Positions 48,210 through 60,523 of a DNA stretch of 64,000 bases are shown one piece after another (positions within the stretch are counted from its first letter, which is position 1; every line of letters starts with the position of its first letter). The stretch spans positions 107,372 through 171,371 of the forward strand of contig MU401501.1 in assembly GCA_022579005.1 (NCBI GenBank), read 5' to 3'. This stretch comes from Poronia punctata (taxonomy: Eukaryota > Ascomycota > Sordariomycetes > Xylariales > Xylariaceae). A model generated the notes under the pieces. The model searched no databases, had not been told where the DNA came from, and saw only the letters and a list, made by a program, of their open reading frames with translations. The translations under genes were made by a program, and so were the position numbers.

Positions 48210-49304
48210 ATGGCATCTGCTGCTGCTGCTCGCGATATCCCCATGGCTGCCTACGCAGGCCGAGACACCTTAGCTGGTGTAGCGGCTGCTAGGAATGGCC
48301 CTGTGACAGGCGCTCACCCGCTCCCGACTCCCCCCAACTCCATCTCACCAGGGTTGCCTCCTCATGGCCTTATTGCCCAGCTGCAAAAGGCCCGGCTTGA
48401 CCCCATCGACTCGGACCTTGATCTCCACGACGAACCCGAGCCCAACCGTGCGATTCCTTCGTCCTTCGAGGCCGCAGGCGATATCACTCCCGCGCTGCTA
48501 GCAAAATTCCATCTCCCCGAAATCCTCCTTAACCATGGGCCATTGGCCATCCGGCACATCATGGGCTACCTGACAACATCGGTTCCCGGTTTTGCGGGTA
48601 TCGCTCCGCCCAGGGCGCGCAGATTAGTGGTCGCCGCATTAGAGGGACGTGGCCAAGGACACGGTAGCGAAAGGGGTGGAGTGAACGGTGAAGTCGAGTT
48701 TAAGAAAATTGGTTGGGGTCGGTGGAGCGCGAAGAAAAGGGGTCACCGCTCTCGCCATACCTCCCCCCAACCACTACCCAATGGGAACTACTCGGGCTCT
48801 TACCCTACCAGCATCCCCATAACAAAGGGGATGGCACGACACACCGACAGGCCCCGCTTGAACGTCCGTGCTGTTAGCAACGGCAACTCGGCAACCTTTT
48901 CGAACGATGATAGAGACGCATGCATGCCTGAACATGAGGCTGATCAAATGTCACTGGATTCTCTAGACGGGCCGGGCTCGGCCTCCTGCTCGGAGGCTCC
49001 TGATGTCCGCGATATCAACATGAGCGACGACCCGGAAGACGCCACCGATGATGAGGATTGGGGAGCCGTCGGCGCTGCTGCTCTACGAGCCGGCTCATAC
49101 TCCAGCCCGGCAGAGGCTCGCCGCGGCGCAGACTACCTTTCCCATCGAAAATTTAACGCCGGGGGCTACCGGTCTTTCTCTTCGAATACGCGCATGCTTC
49201 GAGAACCTCGACTTGACAACATCGACCTAGACGCTCTCGCTGCGTCGTCGGATGCACAGGAGCGCGAGGCAATCCAAGCCCTTCTTCAACTCGGTTCTGT
49301 ATAA
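48210..49304 (+). CDS. STB3: Stb3-domain protein (putative Sin3-binding, RRPE-binding regulator)
   Basis: Single-exon gene of 364 aa. Yeast Stb3 binds the ribosomal RNA processing element and recruits Sin3-Rpd3 to repress ribosome-biogenesis genes when TOR/PKA signalling is low; the fungal role is inferred. The family's DNA-binding domain begins at about 90 with ITPALLAKFHLPEILLNHGP and LAIRHIMGYLTTSVPGFAGI, then ARRLVVAALEGRG, and continues through FKKIGWGRWSAKKRG at about 172-186. The remainder is Ser/Asp-rich and disordered, with an acidic run (DDPEDATDDEDW), and ends in a short helix EREAIQALLQLGSV. The start is the ATG of MASAAAARD; the frame is open for 20 codons upstream but without an ATG. 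No intron is needed. Confidence 0.85.
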   Translation: MASAAAARDIPMAAYAGRDTLAGVAAARNGPVTGAHPLPTPPNSISPGLPPHGLIAQLQKARLDPIDSDLDLHDEPEPNRAIPSSFEAAGDITPALLAKFHLPEILLNHGPLAIRHIMGYLTTSVPGFAGIAPPRARRLVVAALEGRGQGHGSERGGVNGEVEFKKIGWGRWSAKKRGHRSRHTSPQPLPNGNYSGSYPTSIPITKGMARHTDRPRLNVRAVSNGNSATFSNDDRDACMPEHEADQMSLDSLDGPGSASCSEAPDVRDINMSDDPEDATDDEDWGAVGAAALRAGSYSSPAEARRGADYLSHRKFNAGGYRSFSSNTRMLREPRLDNIDLDALAASSDAQEREAIQALLQLGSV

Positions 49305-52300
49305 TTATCTTGCATGCATTTGGTGGCGTTCGAGGTACAGCCGGCTTGAAAATACTTTGCATAGTCGGTTAGGCTGGCCGTCTGCTTTTTTGACACTCAT
49401 CTCAACTTTTTTTTTTTTTACTTACATATGGCGTTACTCCTGCTCCATCATCATCCGGCGTCCAATTATACGTCAAACAGCATCTCTGGCATCTCCGGCA
49501 TCCAAGAACAAATCAACTTGTTCAAGGCATTCTTCTTCCAACAGCTACCATGGCCTGCCAGATACTTCGAGACCCATTGCTTTCATCATGGGCACCCTCT
49601 CGACCCTGGCGGTAGTGGGACATGGGCTCGAAGCCAAGATCGGCCTGGATTTTTCTTCCCATTTTTTGCACCTTATTATACGATGTTACGAACTTGGCCC
49701 GTTTCTCCGATAGACTTTTTCGGTGTAGAACGGGATTCTTCAGTGGATCCGAGCGCATGGTCCGCTTAGGGCCCTCGGATACAAGTTCCTGACGCTGTTT
49801 AATACCCATTTGCACCTGTATATACCCCCCTACACCCTCATAATCATTTCTCTTCGTTTTTGGCGTTACCAGAGATATCCCCGACTTCAACAATAATTGC
49901 GGGCTTACCAGTGCTGAATTGGTCGCTGGCAGTCAGCTCCAGACCTGACATGCGGCCTTTACATACAGCCGAATTCTGTGCACTTTGCACACACTTACAC
50001 CGATTTTAATTAATTTATGGATTGGAGAGAGATGGGAAGCATTTTCTGGGAAAGGAAAGAGGCGGTGGTGAAAAAAAAGGGCCTTGCGTGCATATGGTTG
50101 ACATTGGTACATGTTAGCTGGATTATGCTATCCCGTGTTGGCCACATCAGAGCTACATGAGTAGCTCGGAAAGTTGTTTATTAGAAATCCGTGGTGGATT
50201 TGCCATGCTTGGCTGGCAACGCTCACATGAACCCGTCTTAAAGTTCGACCTGTCTTATCATTTAGACATAGGTCGAAATGTCGAAAATCCTGTTTCTCAG
50301 GTTGCGATTCTACAAGAAGGCGATCAATGACGACAATGGAATTTCGGGAGACTTTTTTTTTTTTTCTTTTTTGGAAGACTCATAGTTTGTAGCTTTTGGA
50401 CTACCTACTTCTAATGAAAAGCCAAAGCGCTCATGCGTCCCCATTGATGGTTTTTTTTTTGTCTTGACATTGATATTTCCTCGTGACTTTGTATCTATCT
50501 ACATGTAGTACATGAGTCTACAGACTAGGTACCTACTCGTAAGTCTCTAGTTCTAAATCATGTAACCTTGGTCGGCTCGGTTAGACGATGCGAAGGTAAA
50601 GCAGGTACCTTAGGTTAAGATACCTACATTAGGTACCTCAGGTAAGTACTTTAAGCGGGGAAGAGGAAGTAGGACGGATTGGATGTGGTGTTTTATTGGT
50701 TGAGTACCTAGGTAGCCTTGCTTGAACAAAACAAACCATGGCATTGTTCTGGAATTGCTGTGTTGTGTTGTGTTGTATTTTATCGTACGAGTCCTCCTTT
50801 TTTTTTCTTTTTTTCCTCATTTTTTTTTCCTTTTATAACTGTTTGACTATGCGGTGAAGCGAGTGTGGGTATGTAGGTTAAGGTAAGGTATGTATACGGG
50901 GTTTGTCCGGATAATGAATGAGGTTGGGTCTGGTCTGGTTTAGGTTAGTGTTAGTGGTTTTTTGTATGTTTTTTTTTTTTTTTTTGGTTGGCGGTGAAGA
51001 TTGGCGGTCGGGTCACTGGTTTATGTGGTAGGTGTAGGTGTAGGTGTAGGTAGCGCGCGGTAATAAACTTTTTTTCGTTTGGTCCTTCTCAGTTGAAAAT
51101 TTGAAGAGGTATGATTCTTAGTTTGTTTGTCGTTGTTTGTTGTTGTTGTTAAGGAAATGGACTTGATGGGTTGGTTGGAGGGTGTTGGGGCTGGGGATTG
51201 ATGTGGATAAGAAAGGAGGGGGGGGGGGTGAGGATGAGTTTGTTAGTTTGGTAGACATTTAGGTAGGTATGTATGTATTGTTGTTTTGTTCGTGTTTACT
51301 ATCTGTGGGGAGATAACTTTGAGAGCAGCGCGTGTATGAATTATAGGTAGTAGTAGTAGTAGCAGTAGAATTTTAACGTCTATCTTTGAATTATAGGTAT
51401 GTATGTATGTAGGTAGGTAGGTAGTTGGGAAAGAATATGTCTTCTCTGTTGAGGTGAGGAAGAGAGAGAGAGGTGTATTGGTTGGTTAGATGGTAGATGG
51501 GTAGTAGAGTGGTTGAGTGCTGCGGGAATCTTGAACTTTTATTTTCTTTGGCGTTGATGTTGATGTTAAGAAAGATATTATAGGAAGATGAATAAATAGA
51601 AACAGACAGGACAGTCCATAGGGGGGGATAGAAGTCATAGTCTTCTTTTTCAGTTTGTTCCGCTGTACATCGCGATGGATAGTAAGTTAGGTAAGTAAGT
51701 ACACGAGCTACCTATTGTGGTTTTCGCGGTAAAAGTACGTCCCGTGTAAATATGGCACTTCTGTTCGATTAGGGAGGCAGGTAGGTTACCCACCTATGTA
51801 GGCCACGTCAAAGAATGCCTCCTCATCTTACTATATGTACCTATATAAGGTTGTTGGTGGTGGAAATCAATCCGTTTATGTATGTAGATACCTAGGTTAG
51901 AATCGAAGTTCGTAACAAGACTGGAGGGATGTGTTCGTTCGTTCGTTCGTCCATTCCCAGGCGGGCGGATCATGCGTGTAAGTTGGAACTTGGGGGTTTC
52001 CGGCTGATAGATGACATGGATATTAAGCTACGACTGTTTATGCACTTCGTCCTGTAGTGGAAAATGGAATAGGGGCTGGTGGTTGGTTCGTCTATTATGT
52101 ACCTTGGTAATATATCATCTACATGAATAATAGCGCACGGAGACTTTTTCGAACTATGTGTGTCGCGAACAGAATGACGACGAGTAACTGTGCAACGGAC
52201 TCGGTGTTGTCAACACGATGGAATGTGAGTAAAGAAAACAAGGGGGGGAGGGGGGCAAAGTGTCCTTGGGAAATACGTAGAATTTATAGGGCCGGTTTAG

Positions 52301-55300
52301 CTCCGTCATATAATATCTCGTCGTTCGTTGCATATCAGCTGCAGGTGGAAGGGCATTTCTACTGAGATATCTAGGTATCTAAGGTGGATGGAAGAGGTCG
52401 GTCCGACACGGGCTAGGGTAGTGGTATGTAAGTAGTTTCGGCTTGATCTGATCTGAACGTTACCATTCCGCTAGATAGTGATGATGTTATTTTCAGTATT
52501 CAAAGGGCGCCTGTCGCTTGGTGGCCTTTTCGGCGTTTACCGGTACTCGGATACCTAGGAATTTCACGATGAACGGACTGTACACTCACTGGTGTCAATT
52601 TTTAAGGATGTCTTGGTGCTGAGAGGTGCCAAGGTGGAAAACATCTTACGCCAACGTGTGCCAGGTTCCGGTAGGGCTTAGGGGGATATAGTATATTTAG
52701 GTTTATTTCCTTCAACCAAGCCGTCCTCCCTGCGTGATGGACGAATGGACAGATATATACTCATACAACACCTACTTGTGTCTCTACCTCCATTTACATT
52801 TACCTGGCCTACAGAAAAAGAGAAAAGTAATACGAAAGAGAGTCGACAGCCAGCCTCGGTGACGCCAGAAAACTAGTAATTCTTAAACTCAGCAGATAGT
52901 ACATAAATGAAGGGTTCATATCCGAACTTGTCGGGATATCGCTCTGGTTCTCGTAACTATAGGTAGCAAATCCAACTTACACTGACTATACTCTAAGTGC
53001 CTATGCCTTAAGGGCACTCGCACTCTTATGAGTTGCCGCATTACTTTTTTCCATGTTACAAGCCCCACCCGATACTCTCCTTTCGAGCCTGCGAAACGCA
53101 ACGAATTTTCGAAGGGACTCTTAGCGATATACGTAAGATACTAACTACTTTACACTTTGAACTGGGCTCTGTATGGTTCACAATAACTAGGTAGGTTAAA
53201 ATACTACCTAATTTCCCAAAATCTCTGTGAATAGACCAAGGTAGGTATTGCTGAGTTCTGAGTTCTGAGTTCTGGGTTAGAGGACGCATAAACCAGCCGC
53301 CTTGACTGCCGATGTCCTTGCCTCTTCGGCATGTGAATGGGCCGGTCGACGGGATATCGGCAAAGAGGGTCTATTACTATCTTCTAGCACGTACTATCGA
53401 TGTTCCCGGAAGATACCGGAGGAAATAGGTAAGTAATAGACGGATATATGTATTATCCAGCGCAAGCCCTACCTATGTAGGTACCAAGTAACCTTGGTTA
53501 GATCAGAAGACACAACAACACACATATCCTATTGCGCCGTGCTTTTCTTTCCTTCCCAGGCGGGGGGGGGGGGGGGGGCGGGGGGGGGGGGGGGGGGGGG
53601 GGCGCGAGGCCCGCCCCGCCGCGCGAGACCGGGCACCGGCGGCCGCGAGCACGNNNNNNNNNNGCCCCCCCCTACTATTTTTTGTTCCACTTAAACTTTT
53701 TTTATTATATAAAAAAAAAAAAAACAAAAACCATTTTGCCGTTGTTTTTTTTCCAGTCCCCCCACCCCCCCCCCCCCCCCCCCCCCCTTTACTCGCATAA
53801 ACACAACGCTACGAAACTGTTTATAACGCCATCCTCTACGTGTAGATACGATCTCTACTAGGTACAAGGATCGGACAAATCATTTTACCTTGATACCACG
53901 TGGACGTTCTGTTTGCAGAGACGCTAGTCAGTTATCGAATGCCTACTCGGTAAAAAGGCTAACATCATCCACCCACGTGGGGAAGCAATTGGGGAAGAAT
54001 GACTGGGGAAAGCGCCGGTCACGGTCATGGTAGGCCAAGGTGTATTTTACGTGTACTCGCATATACCTACATCGTGTTAGTTATAACCTATATAGATAGA
54101 TAGATAGATAGATAGATAGATGTCTACTTTAACAGACAATATTACGCGAACAAGTATGCGAATAGTATACCTCTTTTGTACACGTATCGAGAGATTATAC
54201 CTGTTTCGAGTTGCTCGAGTCGCGTTATATCAGTATTCGGGGTTCAAGTATTACGTCAGTCATGTTAGACAGGATAGAGGGGTTGACGATCGATCGTCTG
54301 ATCAAGGTGGAACTAAACTGGTGGCGATAGAACGACAAAACTGAGGTGATTTTAAAAGAGTCTAGACTAGCACGAGCGGGTTGTCATGCTAAAAGGTGCT
54401 TTAACTCACTAAGCTCCATAAGCCAATTATTCTTAGACCACTAGTCTCTTATCTTTAAAGTACCTACGGGTGGAGGAGATGGGAATCTGCAGTAGATATG
54501 AAAAAAACCAACCTTGACAATGTCCAATAATCAACAATCAATCGGGCATTTGGAAGGGAAGGATCTCATCATCAAAAGTGTTTTTCAAAAGAAAAGGGGG
54601 GGAGGGAACACAGACCTGTTGCAACTTTTACCCACGTGTGTCGCCAATCTTGAGGGAACGAAACGAAGGATGCGAACCCTGCAAAGCTCCAGTTCAGCTT
54701 CGTCCCTCGGTTTTGCCCAATGTGGTTTGTTTGCGCGGTACCAACAATCTGGACGCGGAAGGGCATGCATGACCGTTGTTTGCTAAACCTGAGATGTCAT
54801 CTGAATTACCCTGTTTGGTAAAAAAGGAGAAAGCGAGCGGCTGAAACGGCATGGGAAAACAAATGTCGACATGAAGTTGTTCTGCATTATCATCCAATTA
54901 CCCAGCAATTCGAGAGTAAGGCCAAGAAACTTGGCGGGCGGAGAGGAATACCAAGGCTTGGGATTGGGCGGAAAAAGATTGGTCCAAGCAAAATACATAC
55001 TGTGACAAGCTCCAAGGTCCAAGAGAATCTGCCCTTTTCCCCTCTCCGTTGCCAACGGGGCAGTGAGTGAGTGCACTGACCTTTCCCTTTGTTACCGCGC
55101 AGTTGGTACAAAAGCACGGACCCCCTATCTACGAGTAATAATACGTATAGCATACCTTATTTTGTAAGTCTCCGTTAAGAGACGAAGAAACCAAGAAACC
55201 AAGAATACCAAGAGAGGACCTCCGCCGCGTCAAGATGACCACATATTATGCTCTCTCTATTAAAAGATATTTATTTACCTATTCGGGAACGGAGCAATTA

Positions 55301-56156
55301 GGTGAGTTGTGGGAAATGCAAGTTGAAGCAACACGAACGATGTGGACCGCGAGTCTGGCTAGAACACAGACCTCGACGCCTAGCCATGCATCTTGGGCAG
55401 GTGCTTTGATGGTAATTTAGTAACATAAAAGCATATGGAAAATCTAGAACTGGAAAATAACAGATTTGCCAAGTAAACATATACCTACTATAAACCACGT
55501 AGGTACACGTAAGCACCTACTCGTACTCGTAGACCAAAGATCTAATAAGGTTAGATATGCATCCTACAAAGCAAGAAAAGGTGCGGTGCACAGAGTGTTA
55601 TTATATAGTTGCATAATTTTATCTTCAAAAAATACAACATTACCTACAAGACCTGATGTGTATAAAGAGATGTGTTGCCTTCCAAGCCGTGTATGTTTGG
55701 TAATTCTAAGGCGGGGCATAAAGCTGGGGTAACTTGAATTCTCCTCGTAGAGAGACATGACGCAGACAATTTTCCTCATAAACATACCTACTGAATCAAC
55801 CGTAACGTTTGCTGTAAAGCCGTGACTTGGAAAGTTATTAGATGCAACTTGCATAGAAGGGAAGGCGCCACTGTTGCTTTACTTTCCCATAAGAACAGGA
55901 TTCTCATCGCGCTTACTGTAAACACTTGCAATATACGAGTACCTACCACCTACTGGTCTAGTCATACTTGTACATGCACAATGGGCACAACTTGTACGCG
56001 TACTCGTGGGAGATATAAATTGGTCCTGCATAGAACGGCTTTCGTTCCAATAGGGGCAAGCTCCCTTGTCAGCTGCTATTATGCAAAGTACCACCAGACA
56101 TGTACAAGTAGCCTGATCATCACCTGTGATATCGCTAGCTCAGGTAATAGAGAATG
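49305..56156. other. long non-coding stretch between STB3 and the pacC promoter
   Basis: Nearly 7 kb without a gene I can support. The first 600 bases are probably STB3 3' UTR. From about 50340 to 51700 the plus strand is strongly G/T-biased with repeats such as GTAGGT and TAG runs. Other content: a GTTC run near 51930, TGAGTTC repeats at 53250-53275, a GATA run at 54092-54121, a 10-N gap at 53654-53663, and a GCCAAG-AAA-CTTGGC palindrome near 54921-54935. All open frames are short and unrecognised. Confidence 0.5.
53562..53787. other. second scaffold gap between G and C homopolymers
   Basis: G runs (53562-53578 and about 53580-53602) lead into an anomalous GC-rich segment and Ns at 53654-53663; a C run follows at 53765-53787. 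The arrangement repeats that of the gap at 3717-3726, so both are likely products of the same assembly problem. Sequence here should not be interpreted biologically. Confidence 0.75.
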
Positions 56157-57091
56157 GCCAAGACTGCCAAGTATACCAAGATGGCCAAGTGTAGTGCCAA
56201 GGTAGGCGCAGTCAAGAGTCTCGGCACAAGAGTAACCGGGAGAGCCAAGAGGCCAAGCATTCCTCGACAAGGCCAAGGCCTGGGCTTGGACTTGGCAAGG
56301 GCTAGGCACATAATGCTCCAATACAACCACCTAGGACACGAGACCAAGCCACTTGCAATAGACAAATCTAAGTATTCAAGCAATAAATCTATAAAATAAT
56401 CAAATGAGTTGCAAGGAGCCTTCAAGGTAATTATGTGTATTATATACTCACACACAGTACCTGCACAACCCAAGAAAATTATGCAAATTAGACATTAAAA
56501 ATCCATTACTATTTAAAAAGGGGCAGCAGACAGGTGGCAATTAGGTAAGTGTACTTATGACCAAACCAGAGATAATCAGCAATGCCAAGCATATGCCAAG
56601 TCTGTATATCCTTGGCATATGCTTGGCAGTCTTGTTGCTAAGGAGGAGAATCGACTTGGGTCTTGGCCAGACCTGCCACTGCTAGTAAAGTACCCCGCTG
56701 GCAGCAGTACCAGCTCGTTTGCAGCCCCTCCTCCCAAACCAATCAGACTTGGGTTACAGGTCCAAGCTGGTGCACCCCGACAGCGATAGCTCCATTGCCA
56801 AGCGTTTCCGCCTGCCTATTGCCAAGGTCTAATTGCCATAATCAGGAGCAGCAACCGCGCCCGATTTACATAAACTGTGCTTGTTCGCCCATCAAGTGTG
56901 AACTTTTGAAAACTGTCTTGTTTCTTTTCACCTGCTGGGATCTATCATTAACTGTCCAGAGAAACATTTCTTAGTTTTCTTGTTTTGCATTGCTGGTACA
57001 GACACTCGGTACCTGCTTGCCAAGGAAACTCTATTGTTTTCCTATTTAATCATCTCGTGTGCCTTTTGCATCCATTTTTGGTTAGCTTGGC
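56157..57091. promoter_or_regulatory. array of 17 GCCAAG/CTTGGC sites upstream of pacC (candidate PacC autoregulatory region)
   Basis: GCCAAG starts at 56157, 56166, 56184, 56196, 56244, 56252, 56272, 56584, 56595, 56797, 56821 and 57019; CTTGGC starts at 56291, 56611, 56622, 56662 and 57086. This is 17 sites in 935 bp, against fewer than one expected by chance on both strands. They fit the PacC consensus GCCARG established in Aspergillus nidulans. The last is 280 bases before the pacC start codon. Function is inferred from motif and position. Confidence 0.75.
56583..56628. repeat. 18 bp perfect inverted repeat carrying four PacC-type sites
   Basis: The left arm TGCCAAGCATATGCCAAG (56583-56600) and the right arm (56611-56628) are exact reverse complements separated by 10 bases. 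Each arm has two GCCAAG sites 11 bp apart around a CATATG palindrome. It could be a paired binding platform or form a hairpin. Confidence 0.9.
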
Positions 57092-57372
57092 ATTCTCCAT
57101 CCAATCCCATTGTGTGCTTGGTTGTCTGCACAGAATACCAAGCTTTCTCGCTGGTAGACAGAGGTACCTACGGTAACAAAGGTGCACCTTGCCAGCCTGC
57201 CAGCCTGCGTTTACATTTTCCAACCTTCTGCCTCAGTCGGCAAAACATCGGCCCACTCCACACTCGGCCTTCGGAAAAACTATTTCCCCATCAAACATCA
57301 ACCCTTCAGTCTTATCTGCACCTCTGCGTGCCCATATCGGATTTAAGGCAATTGGTTGGAGTAAAGCCCATC

Positions 57373-59325
57373 ATGTCTACAGCCCCTGAGAACAACACGG
57401 TCCCATCTGGAGGTGATAGTTCCGCCTCCAACGATGGCACCACACCAGCCTCCACCACTTCGACCGCTGCCACCGCGTCGTCGTCAAATGCGCCTGCTCA
57501 GGATGATTCCCTGACTTGCAAGTGGTCTAACTGTGGCGACAAGTTTACCTCGGCCGAATCACTATATGTAAGTATTCTCCTGCACGTGACAGCGCATAAG
57601 TGCACTGCTACGAAGCTATATTCATGGACGATTTTTGTCAATTAACCGTTGGCCGGCCTTTAACTAACTGGCGATTTAGGAACACATCTGCGAAAAGCAT
57701 GTGGGAAGGAAGAGCACTAATAACCTGAACCTTCAGTGTCAGTGGGCGCAATGTCGGATAACGACAGTCAAGCGGGACCATATCACCTCGCATATCAGGG
57801 TTCACGTCCCTCTCAAGCCACATAAGTGCGACTTTTGTGGAAAGTCGTTTAAGCGTCCTCAAGATCTGAAGAAACATGTCAAGGTATGTGATCTGCGGCA
57901 GCCTTCTATCATATATTCTATATTATACGTCTTGTGTGGCGTAGTCACCTATGACACCCGGTCTTTGAGAGGGTGCTAACATGTTCGTTTCTAGACTCAT
58001 GCAGATGACTCTGTCCTAGTCAGGTCGCCCGACCAGCATGGCCCTATGTCTGGTGGTTATCGGGCTGCTGGAAAAGGTAAGATATTGCCCGGTTTGCACC
58101 CAGGAATTTTCCTTTATACCGAGGCTAATCCTGCCTCCCAGCACCTTCAAGCTATTATGATCACAATGGTCAGATGCGTACTAACTCGGCCGCATTTGGT
58201 CAGCCGCCCCATCCAGCCGGTCATAGCAGCTACTATCAACATCATCATCACCCGCCTTCGTTCGGTGGTGCGCCCATGTACTATCAGCCGATGAGCGGTC
58301 GAGGCGACCACATGGGATATCACGCTGCCGCCGGCTATGATACGCGCAAGAGATCGTACGAGGCTATGAGCGACTTCTTCAACGACACCAAGCGCCGCCA
58401 GCTTGACCCTTCCTCGTACCACCAAGTCAGCCAGAGACTCGTCCCCCTACATGGTGCTCTGCCCATCCATGGTCACGGTATCGCGACCGAATATCTGCCT
58501 GCCCCTCCTCTCGTGTCGGTGGATGCCCACGGTGGCCATGCCCCTTACCAACATTATTCCCTGCCACCCATGCCGGAGCTAAGGACGAAGAACGACTTGG
58601 TTCGCATGGACCAGATGCTTGAGCAGATGCAGAGCACCATCTACGAGAGTTCCAACACTCCCTATATGCCGGTGAACATACGCCAGACTCACTCGCCCCC
58701 GCATACGGCAACGCATGGACCCTCGGCCATGGCTCATCATTATAGCACCGGCCATGTCCACTCGCCAGCAACCAACATCTCGTCGACCGGCACACCCGTG
58801 GCCACGCCGCCTTCAAGCGCCCAATCGCAGACTTCTGGTCATTCGCCTACGTCCTCGACCGGATTCTCTCCGTCACCACGCAACAGTTCGACGGCGTATC
58901 CGACACTGCCGGCCGTACCTTCTGGTTATCCTGGCGGAACGGCGACGTCGACACTGGGTCCTACCTTTGAGACGGATCCCCGCCGCCGCTATTCGGGAGG
59001 CGTGCTGCAATCTAGTGTTGGAACTGTTGGACCGCGAGCAGTTGAGCGAGAGGGATCCCGAACGCCCAAGGCCCATGATTCGGCCATCTCATCTCCTTCG
59101 GCCGAATCCGAACGCAGTTCCGAGACGCGCGAACGCGAGGACCAAGCGTATGAAGTATGGCTCGAGAATGTGCGCACCATTGAGTTCCTTCGAGAGTACG
59201 TCAATGAGCGTATTCGACGTAAGGAATTCGATGCCGACAGCCCTGGTTCGAGCTCCTCTATGGATGTGGACTCGCCTGGTCGACCTCCGTCGCAGCCGGC
59301 TTATCCTGCATTGCCTCTTCCTTGA
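57373..59325 (+). CDS. pacC: pH-response transcription factor PacC/Rim101
   Basis: Four exons, 57373-57567, 57680-57883, 57995-58076 and 58142-59325 (introns 112, 111 and 65 nt); product 554 aa. PacC activates alkaline-expressed genes and represses acid-expressed ones after proteolytic processing triggered by the Pal pathway. Three C2H2 fingers occupy about 49-137: CKWSNC...HICEKH, CQWAQC...HIRVH and [21 protein letters not shown]. The second is followed by the tell-tale [21 protein letters not shown]. Introns 1 and 2 fall inside fingers 1 and 3. YPTL at 413-416 and YPAL at 548-551 fit the YPXL/I PalA-binding motif, the second at the extreme C-terminus. The segment [19 protein letters not shown] (500-518) is a conserved C-terminal region, perhaps part of the signalling protease box. 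The frame continues open upstream of the ATG. The promoter holds 17 PacC-type sites. Confidence 0.95.
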
Positions 59326-60523
59326 GCATTTATCATGTCGTTTGTTGAAGGTGTAGAGTTTTTCCATATCATGGGACGGTTACGAGGTCTTTGGTGTCTA
59401 TGGTGAAGAGGGGGGGACCAGCCAGCGGTGTTTGCCTTTGCCGTACTTGCAGGTCTCATGTTGTGGGGGATGACAAAAGACCTTGTGTGCTGAACTTGTT
59501 TTCTCCTCTATTTGTTCCCTACTTTTTTTTTGGGGCTGTTGCACTTTATGATTCCCACTTTATGTATGTGTCCTCTGTTAGGCACTTTGGCATGATGGAG
59601 AAGGAAAAGGATTTACGGATTAGCTTTCACTTCTATTCTATAGCTTGAAAACTATCAAAAAGGCGATCGACACAAATCTATTCTATGATTTTTAAACAGT
59701 TGGCATATTGATGACCTGTTGTGATTGTTGTGCTTTGGCTTTTCTACTTGTAATCCCGCTCAAAGCTATGTTGATCTATATCCTAGTAATATTTGATGTA
59801 TAAGGTACTCGTAGTCTGTATAACAGTCTTCTCTCTTCTTTCTTAACTAAATCGCGTCTATCCTGAATAGGTCCAAATGAGCTGTATATTATACTTGAAG
59901 TCGTTTTATGTTTGCATGAATATTTACAAATTTTTGTACTCTTGTCTTAACAATGAGTAGAAGATGTCTACCGCGCTTTGTATTATAAGCAATGTGGTAT
60001 GTACCTAAATTACCCAATGGGAGGGAAGGATGACCTCCCCCCAGTCCACTGTACAACTAACCTAAATTAATAGTGGGGTACTGAAGGCTGATGGTTGCTG
60101 TAGGGATAGCGCGATCGTCAACCATCACCCTCTGATTGTCTATTGTCTGTTCAACAATCATCAACCCATTGACGCGAAAAACAGTTTGGTCTTTTGCACA
60201 ATACAGCACTCTTTCCGAATTTGCAGTTGCGTGTGTCTTTGTCTGTGTCATTACCTACAGAGCGCATTTGACTTGACTTTGTCTTGTCCCCTCCCCGTAT
60301 ACGCGTTCAGGCTTATTATTTGTTTACGTACTTTCCGGGGATCGCCTTTCCATCAATCAATCAATCCCACTTTATTTTACTTACCTACTTGACTCGAGTA
60401 AATAGGTAATCGTTTTTTACAAGATGGTGCGTCATTGAGAACCCACTTTGCAAACCCCCTCCCCCCGGCTTTTGAAAGAAAGAGAGAACGGGAAAAGTTA
60501 CTAATAAAAGATAATCCTAGTCC
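59326..60523. other. intergenic DNA between pacC and the EF-hand gene
   Basis: Contains the pacC 3' UTR and the promoter of the downstream gene, both on the plus strand. The 3' side (60180-60520) is pyrimidine-rich and includes CAATCAATCAATC near 60354-60366. No further gene seen. Confidence 0.5.

Noticed and set aside
56154..56399. 81-residue frame with repeated AK-containing segments
   Set aside because: The repetition comes from the GCCAAG sites; more simply explained as promoter DNA of pacC.
57572..57645. Continuation of the first pacC exon past 57567
   Set aside because: It breaks the first zinc finger; splicing at gtaagt restores the HICEKH half of the finger.
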